Shown here: one piece after another, positions 10,638 to 22,094 of the stretch
Position numbering within the stretch: the stretch's first letter is position 1
How the letters are laid out: each line of letters starts with the position of its first letter
Source: Sphagnum compactum
Taxonomy: Eukaryota; Bryophyta; Sphagnopsida; Sphagnales
Direction: 5' to 3'
Length of the DNA stretch: 64,000 bases
NCBI GenBank assembly: GCA_965153455.1
Contig: OZ234497.1
Coordinates: 4,960,001 to 5,024,000, forward strand
Translations under genes and position numbers: made by a program
The notes under the pieces: model-generated
The model's database searches: none
What the model saw: only the letters and a program-made list of their open reading frames with translations
What the model was told of the DNA's origin: nothing

Positions 10638-13600
10638 TACCTGTGTAGAGGCTATTTCTATTAACCATGTTATTTGGCCACTGCATTGAGTTCTCCTTAA
10701 AGTCATTCCCATTTTGGACCCCCTGTTTGGTCCTCTGTTCCCTGTATTATTCTCAGTTTGAAGCTATCCACAAAGTCAGCGAAACTGGGGACCAAACAAT
10801 ATCTGGGCTAACAAAATGTTCTCATGTGTACAATGTATAAGTCCTTCTAATGCCAAGTTAGCTCTAGCAATTTAACCCCTAAGTTTGAGCTCAATGTCTA
10901 GGTTTCTGGAGCACCCATTTGTCCTAATTAGTTGTGTGTGAAATTGTAATGAACATTATGTAGTAGTAGTAGTAGTAGCTCATGACTGATGAAAGAGATG
11001 TGGGCAGCAACATGATTCAATTGCAGCACTTTGGGGGTGCTGGCTGGCCATTGAAGTGAAGCTTTTTGGGGTGGAACGGCTGTGACAGATTTACTGGTGA
11101 GCCTTCTTGGTGGTGCTTTCTGGAAATTGACTGAATCAGAATGGTAGGTTGAGTTCATTTTTTGGTCTTCATGGCAAGCTGAGTACATCATGTTCATCTT
11201 ATTCACTGTGCCAATGTGATGTTGATGGTTTGAGTGATTGGTTGGATAGCTCTGAATGTGTGTGATCTTTGGAAGTTTTTGGTGAAGGAGTGCTGAATAT
11301 TCGGTGTGCAGAGTGGAGTAAGTTTAAATTGTGGAAAATGTGGGGAAACATGAACTTTGGAAGAGCTAAACAAGGGTGATGCATTGCTTAGTTGTATAAG
11401 TTGCTTGTCAATAATATGTGCAGGCCTTCCACCCATACCCTTCTTTTTGGTTATATCCTCATGAAAAGTCTGGGAATGGCCAGCTTCTCATCTATTTGAT
11501 GTGCATATGATTGAATACTAGGGTATTTGAGCCAAAGCTGCAATGTTTCCTTGCTCCTTGTAATGCTTGAGTTGTTTCAAATTGACAAATGTTAACCCTC
11601 AATAATTCAATAGGCCTAAAATATGATGCCACAAACTTTGTGAAGTGACAGACTCTCCATTTCTCCAATCTAGAGAGATGTTCCAATCCATCAACCCAGG
11701 AGAAGGAGAACTGCAAAATCATATTTTCTAAGGAAGTGGTTCTTGAACTCATTCTAAATTTTATCCAAATAGGTACTCGCTGTTCTGTGTCATGGAGCTT
11801 CTAAGTGGCCATTTGGGTTGCTATCGTCCACCAGAGGGGACTTTAAAAGGTCTAAATATTAAATGCAGCTCAGTCTCGCATGTAAAGAGGACACAAGCCA
11901 GACATCTTTGTTTTGAAGGTTGGAGGTTCTTTGAATCTGATTGACCCTGAGGAAGCCATTGAGGATGTTTCTTGGAGGAATTATTTGTTGTGCAATGGAT
12001 GAAAGATTCAGGTTTTATTCTCTTTTTGGCAGATGTGACAAAATGTATCATGAAGTGGGTCAAGAAATAACTGTCAGAAATTTTGAAACACAAAGCACAC
12101 TGGGTGCTTGCTTTTGTCAAGCAGCAGCCATGATGCCATTGCTGCAGTTCCACTTGAAGAAGTAACTCTGCAACTGATCTTCAGACCTCAAGTGCAGCTG
12201 ACCCAAAGTCTCATTCTATATCATGGGTTTGCAGCAGTGAGAAATTTGCGTATCCAGCTTTTTGAGACCAGAATTTCAACAGCAGTTCATGCTGAGATTG
12301 TTGCTGTAAATGGCTGATCACGCAAGCAGGAGTTTTGGTATTGATTTTTGCAGTATCGGGGAAGATATATCTCTTGTTTTGAAGTCTTATGTAAGTCTCA
12401 AAGCTCAGCTCGTTTCATGGACTGCTTGGTATCCTTTCTTTCAGAGAAAGCCTCTATCACATATCTCAATTTTGGTTATTTTTTCCTTCTTTTGGTGCTG
12501 GTCTTAAATTGTGCACAGGATGTGTCTTATCATGTTTGTTTGTGTTCATATCTTCTCAAGTATGTAGGTCAGATAATGAAAGGCTAGGACTGAATGTGAA
12601 TGCAGCTGAGATCAGGAGGTTGGAAGTGGAGATCTTGAAGACCATTACAGATGAACTTTTTTGAGGAACATGAATGAGGACCCTCAGAGGCAAGCTGGAA
12701 TTTATCCTTAAGTATCTGCACTACCCAGAGCAATATAGATGTGCCTTGTTAGCAAGTATAGATGCTTCTTTATTTATTTATTTCGGGGTTGATGCCTTCA
12801 TTTGTTAGGCTTCTCTGTGCCTTTGGTCAAGGTTCCTGCTTGTCCTGGGACAACCTAAAATGACATGAAGCTTACCCTAGTCACAGGCTTGTTTCAGCTT
12901 GAATGAGGATACTATTGACCTGTTTGATTAGTTATGTGACATGTCTCTTGAGTGGTATCCAACATCATGACTGAGTCTTCCCATTGCTTCTGGAAATCTG
13001 GCAGAAACTCAGGATGCAGGTTTTGTGTAGTGGGTTGCCCAAACTTTAGGGCAGATCATTTATTTACTTATCTACACCCACCATTAGGAGTTGATGAATT
13101 CAATGGGCAGTCATGGCAGCTCATCACTGCTAGGTATTCATGATGAGATGTTCCAACACTTTGTGAGCGACTTTCATAAGGTTATGACTGCATTCATTGT
13201 CAAGTTAACCTTCACATCTATTATTGTGGAGATTTCTCTGCAATTGCATGGATATACCTTTGTTTGCAGCATTAGAACCCTGGGATGAGAAGGAGACATC
13301 AAGAAGCCAAGTAGTTCAGAGAGAAGAGAAATTGTGAAGAAACCCTGAAAAATTTGAAGTTTTGGTTTGTGCTGGACTGGACTTTGGATCTGGTAATAAC
13401 TGAAACCTGAGGTACAACAAACCAACAATACCAATTGAATGTATATGCAACTGTAAGTGTTTGAAGAGTGATGCATTGAAGCGAATGAGTTGCTAATTAT
13501 TCATTGCCAAATTGAGTAAAGACCTCCAGATTTAGCTGTCATTTTGCATCTGGATGGCTTGAGAACAGTAATTTCAGAACTTGATGCAGGGACATGAAGC

Positions 13601-13700
13601 AATAATCCCTTGCCAGATCACATATGTCAAGCCTTGATGGAAAGGAAAGCTTTTGCATGCCTGGAAACAAAACTCTTTGGTGCACACTGAAGAAACAAGT
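10638..13700 (+). repeat. Inverted duplication, arm B (no recognised gene)
   Basis: About 3 kb that matches 22095-24895 in inverted orientation with moderate divergence. Examples are GTAGAGGCTATTTCTATTAA near 10650 against its complement near 24880, and CATATGTCAAGCCTTGATG near 13620 against its complement near 22125. Short frames occur (for example 11941-12165 and 12310-12587) but none is conserved in the other arm or resembles a known family. It may be an old non-coding or transposon-derived block. Confidence 0.75.
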
Positions 13701-13799
13701 GACTGTTTTTCACACACATTATTAGAACTGTAAAGCCTAAATCTGTATGTAGTGTTGTACATGCAGGCTGTAATGTTTCTGGCCTTTCAATTTTGAGCT

Positions 13800-14810
13800 A
13801 CAGGAAGGGGATATTGTTTTTGTAATGTAACACATTGTAAACTTCCATGAGGATTGCTATTGTGAAATATTTATCACCATTATGGTCATGGTGGGATAGT
13901 AGTGTGTATAGTGATTTTTTACAATTATTAAAAACAAGGAGACACCGTCCATGGTTATATTTTGGGGGTATAAACTAGAAAAAAATAGTTAATTTTCTTG
14001 CCATGTTTTTCTACTTGCAAAGTACAATTTAAATGGTAGAAAATTCATCATTTTAAATTATTAAATTATTCATTGAATCTTTGAATGTCTTTTCATGAAT
14101 GATAAAATACAAATATATCTATTCACTAGAATGCATTAGTTTTTAAATTAATATTTCAAAATTGAAATAATTTTTGGAATTTGTTTTTATAATGTGAACT
14201 TTTGTAAACTACATATTAAATAGGATGTAATAAATAAGAGTAGAAAAAAATTTCACTATTTTTTAGGAATACAATGATTTTTATATCCTAACCTTATGCA
14301 AGTATACTTGATTAAATATTTTGTGTTGAAGGTTCTTCAACCACAAATTTACCTTCTAATAAAAGGGGATATAGTTTTTAAAATTTTCAAACCTTATTTA
14401 CTCCCAATTTTTGAAAGTAGATTCTCATACATGTGTAATAAAAGGGACCAAGTTGTTTATTTTATTACATTTGCATCTATTTTGTAACTTTCTTGTTTTC
14501 ATAGGCAAAATACATGATACAAATGAAAATGAGTTTAAATATTATAAAAAAATTGGTCCACTTTACCTTTGCTTGCACCTTGGGTATATATTAGCTTAAC
14601 CATTGAAGGCCAAACCAATAAATAATTGAGGAGCTCAAGAACTTTCATGTTGTGAAAAACTAGCTCATTTTTGTGAACTCTGGTTGGGGTTGCACATAGA
14701 AATATGGCTAGATTTTTGAGGGTGAGTTCTTATATTAATGAGATAGTTGAGGTTTTGGCCAAAAGCAAAGTGAAGGAACCCATAACAAGATGCACTACAT
14801 GCTACCAATA
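13800..14810. other. Spacer between inverted arms, no gene seen
   Basis: AT-rich in its first 700 bp, with short open frames at 14296-14599 that show no known motif. It separates arm B from the inverted arm A copy. Confidence 0.4.
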
Positions 14811-14997
14811 TAAAAAGGACTTCACATAAGAGGACGAAACACTACACGTTAACCAGACCTCAACGCGTAGCGATTGTGAACGGATACAGCTGCTAGGGTT
14901 CAGTTGGGAACTCTCCACTTACGTTATTGAAATTTTCTACTCATGAAGTTGTAGGTAGCCTCATGGATCCCCGAACTATATTTTGGTCAAGCTATTA

Positions 14998-15630
14998 GAG
15001 CAGCTCAGTGCTCAGTATGTGATCTACAAATTAAAATTGGACAAAGAGAACACAAAAAATGCCGGTTTGGCTCAACAAAATGGTTGTGTCCAGGCATTTT
15101 GCACAGTTTTCCTTGGGGCAAAACTCCTGCCAGAGAAGAGTGCAATAAATATGGTCTGACTGGTCGTCCTTGTTTGATTGGCCACTCATAATGATTGGTC
15201 CAAGTGGGTTGCCATTAGGAGTCTCCCACCTATTTGCAGTACCAATTTTAGTTGATGGGTGGGGTTGGAAGAAAGTAAATAGCTTAAATCATCTCCAGCC
15301 ATCCTCAGCAGGTGATCTCCACGGTACAATTCGATGAAGAAAAGTGACAATATGCCGGTTTGACTCAGGAAAATGGTTTTGGCCTAGCATAATTTCACAA
15401 TTTGTGGTGGCTGGTAAAGGGCTCAGCAACGCTATGCACCTGCAGAAAAGAGTGTAACAAATATGATCTGACTGTTTCTTAGTGTTTTTGATTGAGTCAT
15501 CATAATGATTCGTCCAGGTATTTTGCTATTAGTACTCCCCAACCTATTTGCTGTCCAAATTTCAGTTTTATGGGCAGGGTAGTAAATAAATAAATAACTA
15601 AACTTGGATGTGAAAAATATGGTTTTGCTC
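14998..15630. mobile_element. TTA-flanked MITE with two internal units
   Basis: TTA occurs on both sides (14995-14997 and 15631-15633) of a segment starting GAGCAGCTC and ending TTTTGCTC. The matching site in arm A shows uninterrupted CTATTAG, so the insertion is real. Inside, two related units are joined head to tail (about 15065-15290 and 15350-15620), both containing ATGCCGGTTTG and a following TATGRTCTGACTG. The same unit forms the single-copy element at 46125-46461. A 3-bp TTA duplication and GAGCA-type ends suggest a PIF/Harbinger (Tourist-like) MITE dimer. Confidence 0.7.
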
Positions 15631-15791
15631 TTAGTGTCTAGATATCCTCTCTAAGATTATTTCTTAATTTCATACAATAAGCTGAGATTGATGAAAGAAG
15701 CAATGCCTTAAACCCCTCACCTGCTACTTATTCATCCACAAAACAGCATATGCATGATGATGCCAGAAGCTCAGAAGTTCAAATTATGATC

Positions 15792-15797
15792 TTTATT
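15792..15797 (-). terminator. Poly(A) signal of S1-like copy 2
   Basis: AATAAA on the minus strand, about 200 bp downstream of the stop codon, at the place matching the signal of copy 1. Confidence 0.55.
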
Positions 15798-15993
15798 CTC
15801 AGGTGTGGACCCGTTACAAATCAGTCATGAGTAGCTGCCGCTCATACAAGAATCCAGTACATAAGTTCCATTCCATTTGCACATTGATCTATATTCACTG
15901 ATTCATTCATGGCTCTTTCCACAGCCTAGCTACCACCTAGCAAACAAAACAGTTTTGGTGGTACATGCACGGTCCGAGTACTCTTGTGGGTGC

Positions 15994-16455
15994 TCAGGCT
16001 GGCCATTCCCATATCAGCTGGAAGGTGAGATCTGGCTGTTGCAAGAACATGCCACTGCTGTTGACATCCCAACTGCAGTCGATACAGTTGTGTAGCATGG
16101 AAGCGTTAGAACCTGCAACATTGGAATTGCCCCAAAACCGAAAGGTTGCATACCTGAAAGGAACCGTTATCCTGAACGCGCAATCGTAGTACCAGTTCGT
16201 GACCGTGTCAAACGGGAAGATGTAGAGCGAGTTAGAAGGTGTGGCCACAAAGGTCGGATTAATGATGTTGTTGGAAAAACAAACGATGCTCATGTTGGTA
16301 GTAAATTCGCTCCTAATGCTCATCGTTCCAGTCCCAGCTTCAACACGACCGCTGCCGGCCATCAGCAACGAGAACGCCACGGCCATGATCATAGCCACCA
16401 ACATCCTCTCGCACTTCAGGGTCGAACCCTTCGATTCCAAGCTCTGATATATCAT
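15994..16455 (-). CDS. Secreted S1-type self-incompatibility homologue (SPH) protein, copy 2
   Basis: The 153-residue product is a close paralogue of copy 1 on the opposite strand. It keeps the signal-peptide core LVAMIMAVAFSLLMAG, the NWYYDCAF segment, the CIDCSW cysteine pair and the FQLIWEWP end, and all four mature cysteines. It differs by a one-residue insertion (FSNNIINP) and a two-residue deletion after DCAF. The intact frame with mainly substitution differences suggests continued constraint. Its upstream sequence beyond 16895 is unrelated to the copy 1 promoter, so its expression would need a different promoter. A poly(A) signal lies at 15792-15797. Function beyond family is unknown. 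Confidence 0.72.
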   Translation of the reverse strand: MIYQSLESKGSTLKCERMLVAMIMAVAFSLLMAGSGRVEAGTGTMSIRSEFTTNMSIVCFSNNIINPTFVATPSNSLYIFPFDTVTNWYYDCAFRITVPFRYATFRFWGNSNVAGSNASMLHNCIDCSWDVNSSGMFLQQPDLTFQLIWEWPA

Positions 16456-16895
16456 CGCAACGTCTTAGTCTCGACGTCGACTCTCCTTTATTTCAGTACC
16501 GATGCCGTCACTGTCTGCGATCCGCAATTGATGAACTCGCTTAATCCGATAACAAACCCAGTGAACACAGAAGAAAAACAACACAGATCAAACACGCACA
16601 TTGCAACATTACATCGAATCCGACATCCAGGATCACTAATTCAAATCTTTATTCTCTTCGTGTGCACATTGTGTCAAAGCAGCTGCAGTTCATAAACCTA
16701 CATAGAGATGCAGTACATGCAGAGATCAGGTGCAGGAAGAAAGAGATCTAGCTACCTGCTGCAATACTAATGACAAAGGGTACGCAATCATGATGAAGCA
16801 GCACAATTAATCCTGCAACTTGTTATATATCAACAACAAACATTCTTGAAGGTTTATGATACGAAGCTGTAAATGAAAACCTACCAAAAAGAAGT

Positions 16896-18290
16896 TCATC
16901 AGACACCATGCCATGCTATTTGATGGGTGTATTTACCAAATTGCCAGATTTTTATTATAATTTCCAGTAGGTAGCCAAGAATATAGAAGGATTCTTGTTT
17001 TTTTAAAAATTTCATAGCTAGTATCTAGAAAAATTTTGCTAAATTATTTCCTGAATGATTGCTGCTTTGGATACATCATGTAAAACCCTTCGAAATAACC
17101 CCAAGGGGGTGAGGGCCAGTGTTTCTTGGGACGAATTTTCTCACCATGGCAACACAAGAAAAGGTGCCCTGCTACTTTTACAAAGGTTTTTTGGGGGTGA
17201 AGAAACGGCCACAAATCGCCATATTTTCAGGAAAAACTGCTTGAATGTGCTATGTTTACACTATAGGTTCTAGTATGTCACCAAACTAAGGCAGGAATCC
17301 TGTTTTTCCTACTCTCCTCGTTGAGATGTAGCCAAATTTAGCTAAGTCTTCTTGTGTACGACCTAATTCACAAAATTGGAAAAAAAAACCCCAGTGGCAT
17401 TATTACACTCCAAAAACAAAAACTCTAAATTCGGTCATTTGGTACCTACCAGGGACTTTACACCATGGCAAGCCACGCGTCACCAGCCGTTGTCGTCCTC
17501 AATCTGCACGAATTCTCGTGGACCGAAAACCGTGAGTCTCGAATGCTGCAACACAAGCCTCCTCGTGGAGCAAGATCACGATGATCTCTGGCTAAAAAAC
17601 CAGCCCCTCTCCTTCCTCTTCTCTACCTTTCTTTTCACATTCTTCTTCTCTTCCTTTGCTCTCTTCTTCTCTTCCCTTGCTCTCTTCTTCTTCTCTTACT
17701 TCCGCCTCTCTCTCAGCTCATTATCTCAGCAGGTGTTGTAGCCGAACTGCATGATCGATCTGCTCTAAGGCGCACGTACGTACGTAAGCTTCTAAGTGAG
17801 GGCTCTTGATCATCAGTTTAGAATTTCTTGGAGCTTCTTTGCCTCACCATCTGCTCTCTATACATATGCATTGCATCATGTGAATCTCTTGTAGATCTTT
17901 ATATTTTCATTCTTACTACTGTAGCCTGTGCCGTTGGCCCAAGTGTGAAGACATTGAGGGTTCAACTGATTTTTCCTTCCAAACCCAATTTTTGCAATTT
18001 GTTTGAATTTTCAGCAACAAAATCCATTAAAAAATCAATATCATTAGCTCTGAAAATTGTGAAATAAACCCTATTAAATCTGACTCGCTGAGGCCTTTCC
18101 AACAACACCAAGAACGTCCCCAATTTCCAATACAGTTCTCAGTTTCGATTTTATTTAGTTTCACTGAGAAAATGGTTCAATAATCAATAGCTTCCACACA
18201 GTAACTCCAAACAGTCTCAAACCAAATGGTTGCACCCCTACTCATCTAGAGCCTTCCAAAGATACCAAGACGGCGGAATGAAGCGCCATG
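16896..18290. other. Intergenic sequence with a pyrimidine-rich tract
   Basis: No gene is supported. A stretch near 16965-17030 is repeated at about 47612-47685 and so belongs to a dispersed repeat. A long C/T tract at about 17604-17715 (TTCTTCTCTTCC-type) lies upstream of the third S1-like copy and could be part of its promoter or leader, but there is no direct sign of this. Confidence 0.4.
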
Positions 18291-18406
18291 GATGGTTTGG
18301 GAGATCTCAGAAAGCAAACTACCTTGCTTCATAGATAGATGTTTCATGCTGCAAGTGGAGATCTTTAAGGTAGAACTTTCGACTGGATCATCATCTCTCG
18401 GAAAAC

Positions 18407-18827
18407 ATGACTACAGTCCGAAGAAATTCCGAGCTGCAACTGCAGCGCTACTATGCGGCGATCGTTACACTGGGTGTCACCATCTGCTTGTTCTCGATGC
18501 TCAGACTTTGGGGGCGTGCGGAAGTGCCGCCGACCCGGACTATTTCCCTGATCAACAATCGCCGCACCCACTCAGCTGTATGGTTTCATGTTTGATACAA
18601 CTTCCAATCAGTACTGGGATTGCGCCTTTCAGGCAAAGCAGGCTGTTCGCTTCCGAGGTGGGACCTTCATCTTCTGGGGGAATCCCAATGTGCCATCGTC
18701 CAGCTCTTCGCAACTGAACAACTGCATGAACTGCAACTGGAAAGTTGGCGCCGATGGCTTCTTCTTGCAACAGCCTGATCAGACCTACCTCCTGAGATGG
18801 ACATGGCCTGCAGTCCCCGATGTTTGA
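18407..18827 (+). pseudogene. S1-type SPH gene copy 3, frameshifted
   Basis: The first frame (18407-18595) gives a 62-residue start with a hydrophobic leader (AAIVTLGVTICLFSML) that aligns with the signal peptides of copies 1 and 2 and runs to RTISLINN. The rest of the S1 domain is in another frame ending at 18827: LYGFMFDTT, NQYWDCAF, GTFIFWGNPNVP, CMNCNW, LLRWTWP. The switch falls at about 18550-18575 and needs one inserted base or two lost ones. The sequence is much diverged from copies 1 and 2, so it is an older paralogue. An unnoticed intron ending in the AG before CTGTAT is possible but S1-type genes are usually unspliced in the coding part. Some of the domain's conserved cysteines remain. 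Confidence 0.65.
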
Positions 18828-19049
18828 TCAACTTGCATGGCAGTAGAGAAAAGGGTTCCGAGCTTTGTGTAGAAGTTGCTGGGATCCAGAGCTGTTCATC
18901 ACACTCATCCTAGCTCTGCGAGATCATCTCTTATTGTTACATGTATGCAAACTGCACTGTGGTTTCCATTGGATTCTAGATGATGAAGACTTTACTGCAG
19001 GAAGACCAATTTGTGTAGCCGGAACTGATCCTCGTGCACAGTAAAGATA

Positions 19050-21443
19050 TTCATGTCACAAAAAAGGATTTTACAGCTTTCTTCATGGTTTGACCTGGGT
19101 AGTATGGGATGGGTTTATAAGGCAATGGCGATTGCACGATTTACATTGCTCTCCAGCTGCTATGTTCACCCAAAGTCTGCTTGAATCTCTATCTTTCGCC
19201 TTCAATGTTGTAAGTAGTTTGTTTTTTCCTAGGGAAGTTTTCCAGGGTTTCTGATGAGTGGATCTGCACGTGTGCATTTTTTGTGCTGTTCAATCACCGG
19301 CACAGAGAAGAGCAAAAGTCTGCAATCTTTTTCCACCCCCCTCGTCACTACAGACAGAACTTTTTGCCACTTTTAACTCAACTAGGGTATGATCGGATCA
19401 TAAGTCTGTACCAGTGTTGGGGGGTTATTAGAAACAGGAATATGAAACCATCTGCTCTTTACCGATTCTGTCATTAAAACTGCTGGTTCTCTAAGCTTTT
19501 CGACGTACCTGGGACCACTGGTTTTTTTTCAAAGACTGGGTTCACTGGCAGTTCTCTGATTCTGGAATAGTTTTTTAAAAACAAGAATCAACATATTTTA
19601 AGAATTCAAGTAACAGCACAACATTGGTCTTACATACCATCACTGAATTAGTTACAACATTTTATGATTATAAATCTAGTTTTCTTCACTTGACAAAGAA
19701 AGGTCGGTCTCTTCATGGATTCCATGAAAATCGTGCAATTGTACAACTGCAGACCACCACTCTGTTAATCAACTATCTCCGCATTGATGTTCATGTCAGC
19801 AGCATACATTGACATAAATATGTCGAGCTGATTTCTCATGACTGGTTGCCAGCTGCTCTGTAACTAGCCACATGTCTTGCTGTGACTCCTACCACATCAT
19901 TCTCACAATTTCAATTCATGTAAACTTGCTCTTATATCACCAACCTTGGTAGCACTAGATTAAATTACTAGAACCCTGTGGTCCAGAAAAAAAATTCTCT
20001 GGATAATCCAAGGTTATATATATTGTCAATTTAGAAATTCTATAGTTAAATAATAGTGTTACTAAAGTGTTGAGAAACAGTTGAATGTGAGGTGAAGACA
20101 TTATCATTTTTAATGATTTAAAAATATATGAGAAATCTGAATTAATCTTTAATCTTCTTTCAAAAGAACATCTAAAATCATTTAAAGATAAAAATAAAGT
20201 TAGATTAATCTTTAAATTTTACTTTTGTGCTCATTTAATTTTTTTTTAAATTCATGATCATCTTAGTTTTTATTTATGACTTTTTTTTTAATGGTAAAGG
20301 TTGTATTTCACTTCACTTTGAAAGGGAAGTTTTTTAAGGGTATGAGAGAAAGAAATAAAGATAATGGAGGTGGAGGTTTTTTAAAGATATTTATAAAATG
20401 GTTGTAAACAAGATTTTTTTTCCTGGCAAAATTTAGCCAATTGCTGACCAAAAAACCAGAGCTTACAATTTCTAAAAAGGATTTTCTGAACAATTTCCCC
20501 CAAATTCATCACATTTTGAAGAAAAGAAGGCTGAGATCACCATTTTTGGACTACAGGTTCTTGCTACTCACCAATACTTAGCCAGGTTTCAAACAATTTC
20601 TACTTAAATTTCTCTCTGACATGTAGCCAGATTTGGCTGTATCCTCTTGTGGAGGAACTCTAGTCCACATACCTCATGAAATTGAAAAAAGACAACCCTG
20701 GTTGTAAAGGTAAAAGTAATAGTAAAGATAAAGTTAACATGCCTTCTCATTGCTCAATATCCATGTAGGTCAGAAAGGGAAGGGAGTGAGGTAGTTAGGC
20801 TTTGTAGGGTGCACAAGCTAATGTTATAAATGGCTTGACGCCATAGACTCTGGATAGGCCCGGAGAACACATGTAGCCATAGTCATCATCACACAAAAGG
20901 CATTCTTGTCTTGTTCCAACAAGCGTGAGCAAGGCAGTCTAAGACGGAAACACGAGCACATTTGGGAAACTATCAACATGGTATCATCAGACAATCTTGC
21001 AGGTGTGCATCAAAACATTTTTGGAGCCCACATCACAGCACGCAGTTCAAGATTTAAAGTTCACTATACTACTCAGTAAAGCATATTCCATTTGAAGGCA
21101 ATTAAAGGGTCACAACATACTCACCATCAACTGGACACCACTTGGATTCACAGCTGAGATTGCACAGAAACTAGACTGAACAGAGTATGAGGTGTTTGAA
21201 TGATGCTCAGAACCAGGGTCAAAAGATTTAATTTTCCAGTGCAGTTAGCACCATATAAACTACGTGTTCTAGCATGATTATTGGCTATAAATTCAAAATT
21301 CAGTATAGGATTGGCACTAGTGAACCCAACCACAGTAAGTGCACTGTTATGGCCACACCAGTAGGTATAGGCTGTAACAAGCTGCTGTTGCCAATACTAG
21401 AGCATTAAAATTCCCTAAACACAACCCACATATGCCCTCCAAA

Positions 21444-21483
<40 letters not shown>

Positions 21484-22090
21484 CATCCGGTTGTGCCACT
21501 GGTCTAATTTTGCCTGTACACTGTGGTGACAAATTTGAGATCAAAATTCATTGACCACCAAGACATGGGCCTCATCCCTCTAACGCAAATTAAGAGATCT
21601 CTAGAGTATTTGGTTGCAAGGATTCTCTTGCCACATACATTTTTGCAATATTCCCAGCTGCCTTCTGGCTTGCTCAAAACATTCCCTTTGAATTTGGTTC
21701 CAAATATTATACATCTGCTGAGCAAACCCTCTCCACATAATCTAATGTCTCTCCACTCAGCACCAGGACACCCAAAGTGGTCAAAACTACGCTAGTCCCA
21801 GTATGGACATAAGAAAAGTTCTACACAATTCTAGCGTTGCAAAATGATGTTTTACTCTACAATATACCAATAGAGTCCAGGCACTCACCTCACTACCTTG
21901 GTAAGGATTGTAAGCAGCATCACATCCACCAGTGATGTGGGCAAACAAAGCAGTTAAGTTTGTGCCTTGCCTGGGACAATGGAATCCCAGGCTCCACAAC
22001 CAGCCTAGCCATGAACTGATCCACCAGAAATTTCTTACACTTCCCAGGCTCAATGGTTGAATGCCTAATCACCTAAAAGAGAATTTGTTG
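19050..22090. other. Intergenic sequence, no gene recognised
   Basis: Short frames on both strands carry no family motif. The only distinct structure is the AT microsatellite near 21446. Part of 16965-17360 looks related to 20440-20680 (both end with a TAGCCARATTTRGCT run), suggesting copies of a dispersed repeat. Confidence 0.4.
21446..21480. repeat. (AT)n microsatellite
   Basis: About 17 uninterrupted AT dinucleotides. Confidence 0.95.
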
Positions 22091-22094
22091 TTTT

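Larger units (their letters stand above)
14814..16895 (-). repeat. Inverted duplication, arm A' (S1-like gene copy 2)
   Basis: Reverse-complement counterpart of 8383-9865. It includes the 5'-UTR intron, the coding exon, the poly(A) signal and the downstream flank, plus a 633-bp insertion at 14998-15630 that arm A lacks. Similarity stops at the splice donor of the leader intron, so the promoter of copy 1 is not duplicated here. Confidence 0.8.
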
